Assembly: GCF_001013475.1 (NCBI RefSeq)
Contig: NZ_JZEF01000002.1
Coordinates: 971,655-1,035,654 of the forward strand
DNA: 64,000 nucleotides
Origin: Xanthomonas arboricola pv. juglandis
Lineage (GTDB): Bacteria; Pseudomonadota; Gammaproteobacteria; Xanthomonadales; Xanthomonadaceae
Direction of reading: 5' to 3'
In this document: in pieces, positions 26,348 through 36,476 of the stretch
Layout: every line of letters begins with the position of its first letter
How positions within the stretch are numbered: position 1 is the first letter of the stretch
Notes under the pieces: model-generated
What the model was told of the DNA's origin: nothing
Database searches by the model: none
Seen by the model: only the letters and a program-made list of their open reading frames with translations
Made by a program: the position numbers and the translations under genes

Positions 26348-27409
26348 TCAAAGCATCCGACTGATCGTGAAACTGCCATACACCGGCGTTTCGCGCTGGG
26401 TGTCGAATTCGCGGGTGCGGTGGTAGCGGGCGATGGCGAACTTCCAGCTGCCGTACATCACCGCCAGGCCGTAGCCGACATCGCCCACGAACGGGCGCTT
26501 GTCCACGCTGTGGCTGTTGCGGAAGGTGTTGCCGTCCAGGGTGATGTCGCGCAGCACCCAGCGCGCATCGGTGGTCAGGAACAGATGGCCCGACCAGCCG
26601 CTGGCGCGTCCGAGCCGGCTGGGGGCGGTGTTCTCGCCGGCCGGGCGGGTCGGGGTGCTGCCGAAGTCGTCCGGCAGCTTCCAGCCGAAGCGCACCTCGC
26701 CACCGGCATTCAGATGCGTGGCCATGTTGCCGACCGCGCCGCCCCAATGCGAGATGAAATCCCAGCCGAAGCCGTCCGCATTGACTGCCGCATCGCCCGG
26801 CCAGCGGCGCATGCGCTCGTGCACCAGGTTGACCAGCGGCTCGTTGTGCAGCTGGTTGTCCCAGCCCTGGAATTTTTCGTCGCCCAGCACATCGTGGATC
26901 GCATCCTGCGCTTCCTGCGCAAATGCCCACGGGCCGACCACGCCGATCTGCAGCTGGGTAGTGCGCAGATGCGCATCGTTGCGCGCGTTGTAGCCGAAGC
27001 TCGCCAGCAGGATGCCCGCATACGGGCGATCGTCCGGGATCACATCGCGGCGGGTGGGATCGGTGGGAGTGAAAATCGCCTGGCCGATCGAGAACACCAT
27101 GTTCTGCTGGTCGAACTCACCCGGATGCAGACGCTCCAGATAGCCGTTGACCCAGCGCGCGGTGCGCGGCAGGCAGGGGTCGTCGGTGTAGTCGACCAGG
27201 TTGGGCGACACCAGCGTCAGCACCGCGCCGTTGGAATAGCCCTGGTCCTGGTCCTCACCGCCGAACAGGTCGTTGTCGACCCGGAAGTTCACCGCCGGCG
27301 GCGTCCGGCTCATTCTGCTGGAGTCGCACTGGTCGGCAGCCAGGGCCGGCAGCGACAGCCCGGAAAGAGAGAGCAGCAGGGCAGCGGACAAGGCGCGCGG
27401 TCGAAGCAT
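26348..27409 (-). CDS. lpxR: Lipid A deacylase, LpxR family
   Basis: A 353-residue outer-membrane beta-barrel (signal peptide about 1-24) of the LpxR/DUF2219 family, which removes the 3' acyloxyacyl group from lipid A. The Asn-Asp metal pair appears in FRVDNDLFGG, followed by QGYSNG. The conserved His is in ISHWGGAVGN, and the family PYAG motif is DDRPYAG. ATG 27409 is used because it begins the signal peptide; upstream in-frame sequence is non-coding in character. It is transcribed against the dac and lip genes between which it sits, so it is probably an insertion in a conserved order. Modified lipid A would alter plant immune recognition (inference). Confidence 0.87.
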   Translation of the reverse strand: MLRPRALSAALLLSLSGLSLPALAADQCDSSRMSRTPPAVNFRVDNDLFGGEDQDQGYSNGAVLTLVSPNLVDYTDDPCLPRTARWVNGYLERLHPGEFDQQNMVFSIGQAIFTPTDPTRRDVIPDDRPYAGILLASFGYNARNDAHLRTTQLQIGVVGPWAFAQEAQDAIHDVLGDEKFQGWDNQLHNEPLVNLVHERMRRWPGDAAVNADGFGWDFISHWGGAVGNMATHLNAGGEVRFGWKLPDDFGSTPTRPAGENTAPSRLGRASGWSGHLFLTTDARWVLRDITLDGNTFRNSHSVDKRPFVGDVGYGLAVMYGSWKFAIARYHRTREFDTQRETPVYGSFTISRML

Positions 27410-27684
27410 GGAGGGCCTGGAAAGGTAGGAAAGGACGATGTTCAGCAAAGGTGCCTGCGGCCGCTGCTGCGCCGCGTGAACGTGCCCAGGAGCACAAACA
27501 TTTTCTGCCGGCGCCCCACCGTGTAGAACCATCACCGGCGCGTATCTGTGTTTGGTCCGGGACTGTAATGGCAGATTCTTGCTGAAAGTTGGGGGCGGCC
27601 CGCCCGGCTCCCCGGCCGTGACGCGCTCATCCGTTCGACCAGTGCGGGCTTGGGTTTGTCCGCCATCGTCCCGATAATGGGCGG

Positions 27685-27963
27685 ATGGAAATCAGCACCG
27701 ACAACCCCGATCACGGCTTCCAGTTTCCCGGTACCTTCGAGCTCAGCGCCATGGGCGCGGCCGAGCGCGGGCTGGAAAGCGAACTTCCGCGCCTGCTCGC
27801 CGCCACCGGTGTGGAGCTGCTGGAGGAAAGCATCAGCTGGAAGCATTCGTCCAGCGGCAAATATGTCTCGGTCAAGATCGGCTTCCGCGCCGAGAGCCGC
27901 GAGCAGTTCGACGCTGCGCACCAGGCGCTGCGCGATCACCCGGAAGTGAAGTGGACGCTGTAG
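27685..27963 (+). CDS. DUF493 (YbeD-like) protein
   Basis: A 92-residue cytoplasmic protein of the YbeD/DUF493 family, a small ACT-like fold whose gene lies between dac and lipB in many gammaproteobacteria. Its function is not established; a regulatory role near lipoylation is often suggested. The conserved [11 protein letters not shown] start and the VKIGF strand are visible. It overlaps lipB by 13 bases. Confidence 0.88.
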   Translation: MEISTDNPDHGFQFPGTFELSAMGAAERGLESELPRLLAATGVELLEESISWKHSSSGKYVSVKIGFRAESREQFDAAHQALRDHPEVKWTL

Positions 27964-28649
27964 CGGTCCAGGCAGCGGAAAGCCCCGTTCCCGTGCTGCC
28001 GGCGCAGTTGCGCGACCTCGGTCGACAGGAGTACGCCCCGGTGTGGCGTGCGATGCAGCGTTTCACCGATGCGCGTGATGAGGCCACCGCAGACGAAGTG
28101 TGGGTGGTCGAGCATGCGCCGGTGTTTACGCTGGGCCAGGCCGGCAAGCCCGAGCATGTGCTGGCGCCGGGCGAGATTCCGGTGCTGCAGGTCGATCGCG
28201 GCGGCCAGGTCACCTATCACGGCCCCGGCCAGCTGGTGGTCTATCCGCTGCTGGACCTGCGTCGGCTCAAGATCGGCGTGCGCGATTACGTGTGCAAGAT
28301 CGAGCAGGCGCTGATCGATACGCTGGACGAGTGGAATATCGTCGCCGAGCGCCGCGAGGGCGCGCCGGGCGTGTACGTGGGCGGGGCCAAGATCGCCGCG
28401 CTCGGGATCCGGGTGCGGCGCGGCTGCACCTTCCACGGCCTGTCGTTCAATGTGGCGATGGACCTGGAGCCGTTCCACCGCATCAACCCCTGTGGCTACC
28501 AGGGCCTGCAGGTGACCTCGGTGCTAGACTTGGGTGGCCCCTCCGGGATGGACGCCGTCAAGGCGGTGCTGCTCGATCAGCTGGCGCGCCAGTTCGGTCT
28601 CGTCCTGCAGCCTGTCTCCGCGTTGCCCGACCTTTCGCTTCCGGCCTGA
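27951..28649 (+). CDS. lipB: Octanoyl-[acyl-carrier-protein]:protein N-octanoyltransferase
   Basis: A 232-residue LipB that moves octanoate from ACP to the lipoyl domains of 2-oxoacid dehydrogenases and GcvH. The catalytic Cys181 (NPCGYQGL) and Lys147 (GGAKIAALG) are present, as is the substrate motif [17 protein letters not shown]. The start appears to be GTG 27951 inside the end of the DUF493 gene. It is followed after 15 bases by lipA, the next enzyme of the pathway. Confidence 0.95.
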   Translation: MDAVAVQAAESPVPVLPAQLRDLGRQEYAPVWRAMQRFTDARDEATADEVWVVEHAPVFTLGQAGKPEHVLAPGEIPVLQVDRGGQVTYHGPGQLVVYPLLDLRRLKIGVRDYVCKIEQALIDTLDEWNIVAERREGAPGVYVGGAKIAALGIRVRRGCTFHGLSFNVAMDLEPFHRINPCGYQGLQVTSVLDLGGPSGMDAVKAVLLDQLARQFGLVLQPVSALPDLSLPA

Positions 28650-28664
28650 GCGCCCGTTATTGCC

Positions 28665-29678
28665 ATGACCCAGCCTATCGCCCGTTCCATCCCCTTGCAG
28701 GTCGTCTCCGGCGACACCGCCGCACCTGCGCCGCTGCAGACCGGCGTCAAGCAGATCGGTGGCGACAAGATCAACCGCTCGCCGGTGCAGTTCGTCGATG
28801 CGCCGGTGTTGCGCAAGCCGTCGTGGATCCGGGTGCGGATTCCGTCCGGCAATGCAGTGCAGAACCTCAAGGCCAAGCTGCGCGAAAACCGCCTGGTCAC
28901 GGTCTGCGAGGAAGCCAGCTGCCCGAACATCCACGAGTGCTTCAGCCACGGCACTGCGACCTTCATGATCCTGGGCGAGGTGTGCACGCGGCGCTGCTCG
29001 TTCTGTGATGTGGCGCATGGCCGGCCCAAGCCGCCGGATGCAAACGAGCCGGCCAGCCTGGCCACCACCGTGGCCGACATGGGCCTGAAGTATGTGGTGG
29101 TGACAAGCGTGGATCGCGATGACCTGCGCGACGGCGGTGCCCAGCATTTCGTCGACTGCATTTCGGCCATCCGGGTCAGCTCACCCAAGACCCGCATCGA
29201 GATCCTGACACCGGATTTCCGCGGCAAGGGCCGCATGGACCGCGCGCTGGAGATCCTGGCGCTGAGCCCGCCGGACGTGTTCAACCACAACATCGAAACC
29301 GTGCCGGACCTGTACCCGAACGTGCGTCCGGGGGCCGACTACCAGTGGTCGCTGACCCTGCTGCAGCGCTTCAAGGCGCAGCATCCGTCCATCGCCACCA
29401 AGTCCGGCATCATGCTCGGCCTGGGCGAGACGATGGAGCAGGTTCAGGCCACCTTGCGCGACCTGCGCGCGCACGATGTGGACATGATCACCATCGGCCA
29501 GTATCTGCAGCCGACGCCGCATCACCATCCGGTGATGCGCTACTGGACGCCGGAGGAGTACAAGGCGCTGGAGGACTACGGCAATGCGCTGGGCTTCAGC
29601 CACGTCGCCTCCGGGCCGATGGTGCGCTCCTCGTATCACGCCGATCGTCAGGCCGCCGGCGCGGGCGTCGCTGCTTAA
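28665..29678 (+). CDS. lipA: Lipoyl synthase
   Basis: A 337-residue radical SAM enzyme that inserts two sulfurs into protein-bound octanoate. The radical SAM cluster is Cys107, Cys111 and Cys114 (CTRRCSFC). The auxiliary, sacrificed cluster uses Cys81, Cys86 and Cys92. The conserved C-terminal RSSYHA supplies the Ser ligand. ATG 28665 fits the family with a 50-residue N-terminal extension. Confidence 0.97.
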   Translation: MTQPIARSIPLQVVSGDTAAPAPLQTGVKQIGGDKINRSPVQFVDAPVLRKPSWIRVRIPSGNAVQNLKAKLRENRLVTVCEEASCPNIHECFSHGTATFMILGEVCTRRCSFCDVAHGRPKPPDANEPASLATTVADMGLKYVVVTSVDRDDLRDGGAQHFVDCISAIRVSSPKTRIEILTPDFRGKGRMDRALEILALSPPDVFNHNIETVPDLYPNVRPGADYQWSLTLLQRFKAQHPSIATKSGIMLGLGETMEQVQATLRDLRAHDVDMITIGQYLQPTPHHHPVMRYWTPEEYKALEDYGNALGFSHVASGPMVRSSYHADRQAAGAGVAA

Positions 29679-30037
29679 GCCAGCCGATAACGCCTGCGCC
29701 CACGCTCAGGCGGGCGCGGCCGCCGGTGCTGTGTCATCTGATGCCGCAGCCGGCCGCACGCCGAGTGCGTGTCGTCGCGAACTGCCCGCGACCGCCCTCG
29801 CGTAGCTCCGATGATTTCGAGCTAGAACGACCCACACGACCCCGCACACCGCGGGGTCGTGATGTCTCCGGCCGCTGCTCTTGGCTGGCAGGGTACGGTC
29901 GCGTTCACAATCCGCTACAGGCCCGGCGCTAGGCTGATTCAGCCAGTGGATGACAACGCCAGCAACTTTCGGCACTGTCATGCTGTCTGATCCGTTCACC
30001 GCCTTTCTTTCGTCGGCCCTGTGCCGAGAGCCATTCG
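29679..30037. other. lipA-prc gap with one strong hairpin
   Basis: 359 bases without a gene. The only clear structure is the hairpin at 29835-29861; the rest should hold the prc promoter, for which I see no strong consensus. Confidence 0.5.
29835..29861. terminator. GC-rich hairpin downstream of lipA
   Basis: Perfect 11-bp arms CACGACCCCGC / GCGGGGTCGTG with a 5-base loop. There is no T-run, so intrinsic termination would be weak. Confidence 0.45.
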
Positions 30038-32221
30038 ATGACCTACAACGTTTCTACGTCCATGAAGGCCGGCCTGCTGGCGCTGGTGTTGACCACTCCG
30101 ATGGCCTTGCTCGCACGCGCCGACACGGCGTTGCCGGCCGCAGCCACGCCCGACCAGGCCACTGCGACCAAGCTGGTCTACGGTCTGCTCTCTGACAGCC
30201 GCTATGCCTACCGTCCGCGCACGCTGGACGAAACGATGTCCAAGGACGTCTTCAAGCGCTATCTGGAAACCCTGGACGGCAGCAAACAGTTCTTTACCCA
30301 GGCCGACATCGATAGCTTTGCGCCGTTGCAGACGGGCGTTGGCGATGCGCTGCGTGGTGGCAATCTGGAGCCGGCGTTCCAGGTGTTTTCGGTCTACAAG
30401 AAGCGCGTCGATCAGCGCGTCAAGTACGCGCGCGACCTGCTCAAGCAGGACTTCGATTTTTCCGGCACCGACAAGTTCGAGTACGACCGCAAGGACGTGC
30501 CGTGGGCGGCAGACGACAAGCAGCTGGACGTGCTGTGGCGGCAGTCGGTGATGAACGATTGGCTGCGCCTCAAGCTGGCCGGCAAGAAGCCTGACGACAT
30601 TCGCAAGACGCTGGATAAGCGTTATGTCTCGCTGGCCGATTCGGTCAAGCAGTTGAAGGGCGAGGACGTGTTCCAGTTCTTCGTCAACGCCTACACCAAT
30701 GCGGTCGATCCGCACACCGATTACTTCACCCCGCGCACCGCAGAAACCTTCAATCAGCAGATGTCGTTGTCGCTGGAAGGCATCGGCGCGCAGCTGCAGA
30801 AGCAGGACGACATGGTGGTGATCCGCGAGGTGATCCCGGGTGGTCCGGCGGCGGTGGATGGCACGCTCAAGCCGGGCGACCGCATCGTCGGCGTGGGCCA
30901 GGCCAAGAACGGCGCGATCGAGGATGTGATCGGCTGGCGCATCGACGACGTGGTCGCCAAGATCCGCGGCAGCAAGGACACCCAGGTGCGCCTGGAATAC
31001 ATCCCGGCCGAATCGGGCATCGACGGCAAGCACCGTACCGTGACGCTGACCCGGCAGAAGGTGCGCCTGGCCGAGCAGGCCGCCAAGGGCGAGACCATCA
31101 CCCTGCCGGCCAAGGGCAGCGAGCCGGAGCGCCGCATCGGCATCATCAAGCTGCCGGGCTTCTATCAGGATTTCGAAGGCCGTCGCCGCAACGCGACCGA
31201 CTATGCCTCGGCAACGCGCGACGTCGCCAAGCTGCTGGCCGGCTTCAAGACCGACAAGGTCGACGGCGTGGTGCTGGACCTGCGCAACAACGGCGGCGGT
31301 TCGCTGGACGAGGCGATCGAGCTCACCGGCCTGTTCATCGAACAGGGCCCGGTGGTGCAGGTGCGCGAATCCGGCGGCCGGGTCACCGTCAATGGCGACA
31401 GCAATCCCAAGGTCGCCTGGGATGGTCCGCTGGGCGTGCTGATCAACCGCGGCTCGGCATCCGCCTCGGAGATCTTTGCCGGTGCCATCCAGGACTACGG
31501 TCGCGGCCTGGTGATCGGTGAAACCAGCTTCGGCAAGGGCACGGTGCAGAACATCGTCGACCTGGACCGCTGGCCGGCGGCAGAAGGGCAGCGCTACGGT
31601 CAGGTCAAGCTGACGATTGCGCAGTTCTTCCGCGTCAGTGGTTCCAGCACCCAGCACAAGGGCGTGGTGCCGGACATCGCATTCCCGGCCAGCGTGGATG
31701 CCACCGAGTTCGGTGAGAGCACCTACGACAACGCGCTGCCGTGGACGCGCATTGCCGCCGCACCGCACACCCAGTACGGCAACTTCGCGCCGCTGCTGCC
31801 CAAATTGCAGCGGCTGCATACCGCACGCATTGCCACCGACAAGGAATTCCAGTGGTGGGAAGAGGACGTCAAGCAGTTCCGCGATGAGAAGGCCAAGAAG
31901 TACATCTCGTTGAATGAAGCCGAGCGCGTTGCCGAGCGTCAGAAGCAGGATCAGCAGCGCAAGGATCGCCAGCAGGTGCGTAAGCAGCTGGGCCTGCCGC
32001 TGGACCCGCTTGCCGAAGACAGCGACGACGGCCTGACCGGCAACGAGCGCGATATCGTCAAGGACACCGCGCGCGAAAAGGCCGCAGAAAAGCGCCCGGA
32101 TCCGTTGCTGCACGAATCGGCCGCCATCCTCGCCGATGCGCTGGGCCTGCTGTCGCAGGACCAGCCGTTGTCGGCGCAGGTGCTGCCGCAGTCGACCGCG
32201 CCGGGGCGTTGGGCCGACTGA
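30038..32221 (+). CDS. prc: Carboxy-terminal (tail-specific) protease Prc
   Basis: A 727-residue periplasmic S41 protease that degrades or trims envelope proteins from their C-termini, including wall hydrolases in other bacteria. It has a signal peptide (about 1-28), an N-terminal helical domain (to about 240), a PDZ domain (about 245-330) and the protease core with Ser475 (middle Ser of SASAS) and Lys500 (FGKGTVQ), the same 25-residue spacing as E. coli Prc. A C-terminal DUF3340-like helical, highly charged region ends the protein. A strong terminator follows. Confidence 0.94.
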   Translation: MTYNVSTSMKAGLLALVLTTPMALLARADTALPAAATPDQATATKLVYGLLSDSRYAYRPRTLDETMSKDVFKRYLETLDGSKQFFTQADIDSFAPLQTGVGDALRGGNLEPAFQVFSVYKKRVDQRVKYARDLLKQDFDFSGTDKFEYDRKDVPWAADDKQLDVLWRQSVMNDWLRLKLAGKKPDDIRKTLDKRYVSLADSVKQLKGEDVFQFFVNAYTNAVDPHTDYFTPRTAETFNQQMSLSLEGIGAQLQKQDDMVVIREVIPGGPAAVDGTLKPGDRIVGVGQAKNGAIEDVIGWRIDDVVAKIRGSKDTQVRLEYIPAESGIDGKHRTVTLTRQKVRLAEQAAKGETITLPAKGSEPERRIGIIKLPGFYQDFEGRRRNATDYASATRDVAKLLAGFKTDKVDGVVLDLRNNGGGSLDEAIELTGLFIEQGPVVQVRESGGRVTVNGDSNPKVAWDGPLGVLINRGSASASEIFAGAIQDYGRGLVIGETSFGKGTVQNIVDLDRWPAAEGQRYGQVKLTIAQFFRVSGSSTQHKGVVPDIAFPASVDATEFGESTYDNALPWTRIAAAPHTQYGNFAPLLPKLQRLHTARIATDKEFQWWEEDVKQFRDEKAKKYISLNEAERVAERQKQDQQRKDRQQVRKQLGLPLDPLAEDSDDGLTGNERDIVKDTAREKAAEKRPDPLLHESAAILADALGLLSQDQPLSAQVLPQSTAPGRWAD

Positions 32222-32263
32222 TCGTTTGCCGAACAGCTGGCGACAAGATCAGCTTGCAGTACA

Positions 32264-32292
32264 AAAACGCCACCGCATCGCGGTGGCGTTTT
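32264..32292. terminator. Bidirectional terminator after prc
   Basis: AAAACGCCACCG, a 5-base loop and CGGTGGCGTTTT form a perfect 12-bp hairpin with A- and T-tails. It suits termination of prc and of the convergent permease gene. Confidence 0.9.
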
Positions 32293-32405
32293 CATTGGGC
32301 GACCCTTTCATGTTCGGCACGACGGCGCGCGCGGGTTTGACTGACGATCGATTGCCAGCTGCCGTGCCTGTGAGCCGTGCGACGCTCCATTGCGCCTGAC
32401 GCGGC

Positions 32406-33149
32406 TTACGCCAAGGCCTGCCAGACACCTTGCAGGCCGAGCACCAGCAAGGTGGTGAAAAAGAAACGTCGAAACGTCTCGGCGGAAATGCGGTTGCGCA
32501 CCCAGGCGCCTAGCCACATGCCGATGGCGGTGGGTAGCAGTGCCCACAACGACGGAGCGATCGCCGCGCGGGGCAGTGCGCCGTGCCAGGCCAGTGCACT
32601 GGCCAGCGCCAGCGTCGCCACGCCGAAACACCAGCCCAGGGCGCGGATCAACAGCTCGCGCGGTAGTTGCAGGGCGGTGAGGTAGGGCAGTGATGGCAGC
32701 ACGAACACGCCGGTGGCGCCACTCAACAGACCGGTGGCCAGCCCGGCCAGTGGCCCTGCCCACGGTTCGTGACGTGCCTGCATCGTCCAGTGCCGACGGG
32801 CCAGCCCAAGCAAGGCGTACAGCGCCAGCAGCGCGCCCAACCCGGCGCGGACCAGGCTGGGGTCGGCGCCTGTCAGCACCCCTGCACTCAGCCAGGTGCC
32901 CAGCGTCACGGCGGCCAGCAATGGCCACAGACGTCGCAACAGGGGCGCGGTGTCCGGTCCCCAGGCTTGCTGCAGATTCGTCACAAGCGAAGGCAGAGCC
33001 AGTAAGGTCGCTGCCTCGGCAGGCGTCAGCCACAGACCCAGCAGCCCCATCGCAACGGTCGGCAAGCCCATCCCGGCCACGCCCTTGACCCAGCCTGCCA
33101 GCGAAAACACGCCTGCGATCAGATGCCAGTGGGTGTGCAATGTCTCCAT
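32406..33149 (-). CDS. TSUP-family permease (TauE/SafE type)
   Basis: A 247-residue inner-membrane transporter with eight or so hydrophobic segments and the two-repeat layout of the TSUP family (GxxxG-rich GLPTVAMGLLGLWLTP and, later, ATGLLSGATGVFVLPSLPYL). Such proteins move sulfite, sulfonate-derived or other organosulfur anions. ATG 33149 is chosen; the frame continues upstream through non-hydrophobic sequence. It is divergent from a LysR regulator gene 176 bases away, the usual layout of a regulator and its target. Confidence 0.83.
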   Translation of the reverse strand: METLHTHWHLIAGVFSLAGWVKGVAGMGLPTVAMGLLGLWLTPAEAATLLALPSLVTNLQQAWGPDTAPLLRRLWPLLAAVTLGTWLSAGVLTGADPSLVRAGLGALLALYALLGLARRHWTMQARHEPWAGPLAGLATGLLSGATGVFVLPSLPYLTALQLPRELLIRALGWCFGVATLALASALAWHGALPRAAIAPSLWALLPTAIGMWLGAWVRNRISAETFRRFFFTTLLVLGLQGVWQALA

Positions 33150-33325
33150 ACCGCCAAGGATCCGGGCTTGTTCCGCGGCAGACAATGCGTGATTGTTTGA
33201 TGCAGGCTTCGGCGGAGCCGAAGGCCAAGGCGGGATGCCGCGCGTGCAGAGGTCCCTGGCTTGGCTGACCTGTCTTGTCGGTGGCGAGCGCATGTCGATG
33301 ACATGCACGTGCTTGTGGAGCGCTC

Positions 33326-34210
33326 ATGCATCTGGAATTTGTCGATTTACGGTTGTTCATCGCGGTGGTCGAGACCGGCAGCATTACTGCCGGTGCGCAA
33401 CGCGCGGCGTTGTCGCTGGCCGCTGCCAGTGCGCGGATTCGTGCGCTGGAGCTGCAGGTGGGCGCCGTACTGCTGGAACGCGGGCGCCGCGGCGTCAGCC
33501 TGACTCCGGCCGGTGGCGTGTTGCTCCGGCACGCACGGCAATTGCAGCGGCAGGTAGAGGCGCTGCAGCTGGAGCTGGGCGGCTATGGTGGTAGTGGGCA
33601 GGTGACGCTGCGGCTGGCGGCCAATACCGCGGCGCTGTCGGCATGGTTGCCCGAACGGTTGGCGGATTTTCTCATCGCACATCCGCAGCTGGATCTGGCA
33701 TTGACCGAGCAGGGCAGCGACGAAGCTGCCGATGCGGTGCGCGAGGAACGCGCCGACATTGCCGTGGTCGCAGGTCATGCCGATCTCAGTGGGCTGCAGG
33801 TGCTGCCGTTCCGTGAGGATCGGCTAGTGCTGGTGATGGCTGCAGCGCATCCACTGGCCGGCGCCGAGACGCTGCAATTGAGCGAGCTCGCGGGAATGGA
33901 CACGCTGGGGCTGGCCGGCGACAGCGCCTTGCAACGGCATCTGCGCGTGCAGATGAACCGCGCCGGCGTGCAGGTGCGCATGCGTGCAAAGGTACAAGGC
34001 ATCGACGTGTTGTGCCGCATGCTCGCACAAGGCATGGGCGTGGCGATTCTTCCGCACGCAGCAGTGCAACGCTCATGCGTGCGCGATCAGCTGGCCACGG
34101 TGCCCCTGGATGCAGCCTGGGCACCGCGGCAACTTTCGATCGTGCTGCGCTGCGAGCCTGCGCCGTCGACCATGCTGCAAGCACTGGTCGATTGGCTGCA
34201 ACGCGACTGA
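33326..34210 (+). CDS. LysR-family transcriptional regulator
   Basis: A 294-residue LysR protein: winged helix at residues 1-60 (FIAVVETGSITAGAQRAALSLAAASARIRALE), linker helix, then a periplasmic-binding-like effector domain (about 90-290). It probably controls the divergent TSUP permease and itself. No effector can be inferred. Confidence 0.9.
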   Translation: MHLEFVDLRLFIAVVETGSITAGAQRAALSLAAASARIRALELQVGAVLLERGRRGVSLTPAGGVLLRHARQLQRQVEALQLELGGYGGSGQVTLRLAANTAALSAWLPERLADFLIAHPQLDLALTEQGSDEAADAVREERADIAVVAGHADLSGLQVLPFREDRLVLVMAAAHPLAGAETLQLSELAGMDTLGLAGDSALQRHLRVQMNRAGVQVRMRAKVQGIDVLCRMLAQGMGVAILPHAAVQRSCVRDQLATVPLDAAWAPRQLSIVLRCEPAPSTMLQALVDWLQRD

Positions 34211-34264
34211 GCTGCGTCGCGTCAGAGCCGCCGGCATCGTGACAGCGTCACGTTGCCGGCGCGC

Positions 34265-35131
34265 TCAACGCGGCCAGGCGAATTCGGCCAGCACCGGATA
34301 GTGGTCGGACGGCAATACACCGCCGGGACGCTGATCCAGCGTGGAAAAACGTGTCGGTGTCAGGCCACGGAACAGGATCCAGTCGATGCGACGGGTCGGC
34401 TGCGTGGTGAAGTCCTGGAAGGTTTTTTCCGGGCCTTGCGGTTCGGGGGCGCGGGCGCGTGCATCGCCAAGCGAGGCGGTGAGGACGCGGTAGGTGCCCT
34501 GGTCAGGATCGCTGTTGAAGTCGCCGGTCAGCACCACCGGAATATTGGCAGGCAGCGTCGCGATGCGCGACAGGATCAGGCGCGCGCTGTGCTCGCGGGC
34601 GGCCTCGTCCTGGTCGCGGTGGGCGAAGTGCGTGTTGAGCAGATAAAAGCGGCGCTTGTCGCTGCGGCGCTCGAACAGGGCCCAGGTCACCATGCGCGGC
34701 AGGTCGATGTTCCAGCTGCTGCTGCCGGGAGCCTGTGGCGTTTCCGACAACCAGAAATCGCCCGATTCCACCACCGACACCGCGCGGCTGTCGTAGAACA
34801 CGCCCATGTGCTCGTCGCTGTCGTCGCCGCGGCGGCCCTTGCCGAACCAGCGGTAATCAGGCAGCTGTGCAGCCAGATACTGCGCCTGTTCCTGCACCAA
34901 TTCCTGCGTGCCGAACACGTCCGGATGCGCTTGTTCGACCAACGCCACCATCGCCGTGCGGCGCACGCTCCAGCGCTTGTCGCCATCGGTATCCACCGGC
35001 ACGCGCACATTGAACGACATCACCCGCAAGGGTGCGGGCGCAGGTGCAGCCAACGCAGGCAAGGCGATGCACAGCAGCGCAAGTGCGGCGAACAGGGAAC
35101 GTGAGATGGCGCGAACGGACAGGCGTGACAT
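34265..35131 (-). CDS. Secreted endonuclease/exonuclease/phosphatase-fold hydrolase
   Basis: A 288-residue EEP-superfamily protein with a signal peptide (about 1-30, cleavage near ALAA). The metal and catalytic motifs are visible: MSFNVR, GTQE, LNTHFAHRD, GDFNSD and the C-terminal SDHYPV with the general-base His. The substrate could be a nucleic acid, an inositol phosphate or a lipid headgroup; sequence does not decide. ATG 35131 is preferred over TTG 35155 because GAGGAA lies 9 bases before it. Confidence 0.85.
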   Translation of the reverse strand: MSRLSVRAISRSLFAALALLCIALPALAAPAPAPLRVMSFNVRVPVDTDGDKRWSVRRTAMVALVEQAHPDVFGTQELVQEQAQYLAAQLPDYRWFGKGRRGDDSDEHMGVFYDSRAVSVVESGDFWLSETPQAPGSSSWNIDLPRMVTWALFERRSDKRRFYLLNTHFAHRDQDEAAREHSARLILSRIATLPANIPVVLTGDFNSDPDQGTYRVLTASLGDARARAPEPQGPEKTFQDFTTQPTRRIDWILFRGLTPTRFSTLDQRPGGVLPSDHYPVLAEFAWPR

Positions 35132-35295
35132 GCAGGCGGATTCCTCAAGGACCAATCGGCGAGTCTAATCGGCATGCATGACCGAAATGTCATTGCCACG
35201 CCGCACACGCTTGACGTCGTCGCACATCGGCGTAGCATTTGCATCAAGCCATCGGATAGACCGCTGGCTGCCTACTACAACCGTGAGGGATTCTC

Positions 35296-36351
35296 ATGGC
35301 GCCGCAGTACGACTATCTCGTGTTTATCGGGCGTTTCGAGCCCTTTCATAACGGCCACGCCGCCGTCGCCCGCCACGCGCTGGGTAAGGCGAACAAACTC
35401 ATCGTGTTGATCGGCTCTGCCGACACGCCCCGCACCATTCGTAATCCGTGGACCGTCGCCGAACGTGCGGTGATGATCGAGTCGGCGTTGCCGGGCGAGA
35501 GCCAGCGGCTGATCCTGCGCCCGTTGCGCGACCATCTGTACAACGAAAGCCTGTGGATTGCCGAGGTGCAGCGCCAGGTCGCCGAGGCCGTGCAGGCCGA
35601 TGGCGGCACGCCCGATGCGCGCATCGGCCTGATCGGCATGGACAAGGACGCCAGCAGCTACTACCTGCGCGAGTTTCCGCAGTGGCCGCTGGAAGATGTC
35701 CAACATACCGCCACGTTGTCGGCCACCGAGTTGCGCCGCTATCTGTTCGAGGCCGGCGAGATCGGCTTCCACGGTGGGTTGTTGATGCTGCGCGGCAATG
35801 TGCCGGCGCCGGTGTACGACATGCTGGAAGCGTTCCGGCGCAACTCGCCGAGCTACGCGCAGCTGGTGGCCGAATACCGTTTCATCGAGCAATATCGCGC
35901 CGCCTGGAAGGATGCGCCGTATCCGCCGACCTTCGTCACCACCGATGCGGTGGTGGTGCACTCTGGCCACGTGCTGCTGGTGCGTCGTCGCGCCGAGCCG
36001 GGCAAGGGCTTGTGGGCATTGCCGGGCGGTTTCGTCGGCCAGGACGAAGGGCTGCTGGACGGCTGCCTGCGCGAGCTGCGCGAGGAAACACGGCTCAAGG
36101 TGCCGGTGCCGGTGCTCAAGGGCTCGTTGCGAGGACGCCAGGTGTTCGACCACCCCGAGCGCAGCCTGCGCGGGCGCACCATCACCCATGCATTCCATTT
36201 CGAATTTCCCGCCGGTGAGTTGCCCGCGGTGCGTGGCGGCGACGATGCCGACAAGGCGCGCTGGATTCCGCTCGCCGAAGTCATGGCGATGGGCCCGCGC
36301 CTGTACGAAGATCATCTGCATATCCTCGAATTCTTCCTGGGTCGCGGCTGA
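35296..36351 (+). CDS. nadM: Bifunctional NMN adenylyltransferase / Nudix hydrolase
   Basis: A 351-residue two-domain enzyme. The N-terminal domain (about 1-190) has the nucleotidyltransferase motif GRFEPFHNGH and LSATELRR and makes NAD from NMN and ATP. The C-terminal domain (about 205-345) is a Nudix hydrolase with the box GG-x5-E ... RELREET at about 243-265, probably acting on ADP-ribose or a related nucleotide. The fusion is known from cyanobacteria and Francisella. It precedes nadV by 125 bases, giving a two-step nicotinamide-to-NAD salvage route. Confidence 0.93.
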   Translation: MAPQYDYLVFIGRFEPFHNGHAAVARHALGKANKLIVLIGSADTPRTIRNPWTVAERAVMIESALPGESQRLILRPLRDHLYNESLWIAEVQRQVAEAVQADGGTPDARIGLIGMDKDASSYYLREFPQWPLEDVQHTATLSATELRRYLFEAGEIGFHGGLLMLRGNVPAPVYDMLEAFRRNSPSYAQLVAEYRFIEQYRAAWKDAPYPPTFVTTDAVVVHSGHVLLVRRRAEPGKGLWALPGGFVGQDEGLLDGCLRELREETRLKVPVPVLKGSLRGRQVFDHPERSLRGRTITHAFHFEFPAGELPAVRGGDDADKARWIPLAEVMAMGPRLYEDHLHILEFFLGRG

Positions 36352-36476
36352 GGCCGACAAGGATTGCGTGCCGTCATCCACCCAAGGCGTCCGCGCGCAA
36401 TCCAGGATCGGCTTGAACCGTAGCCTCCCGCCGGCGGACAGACCGCTGGTTCATTCGACGCGAAGGAGCTTCCGTC

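Noticed and set aside
29996..32113. 705-residue open frame on the minus strand
   Set aside because: Antisense to prc, which has catalytic Ser and Lys and a PDZ domain.
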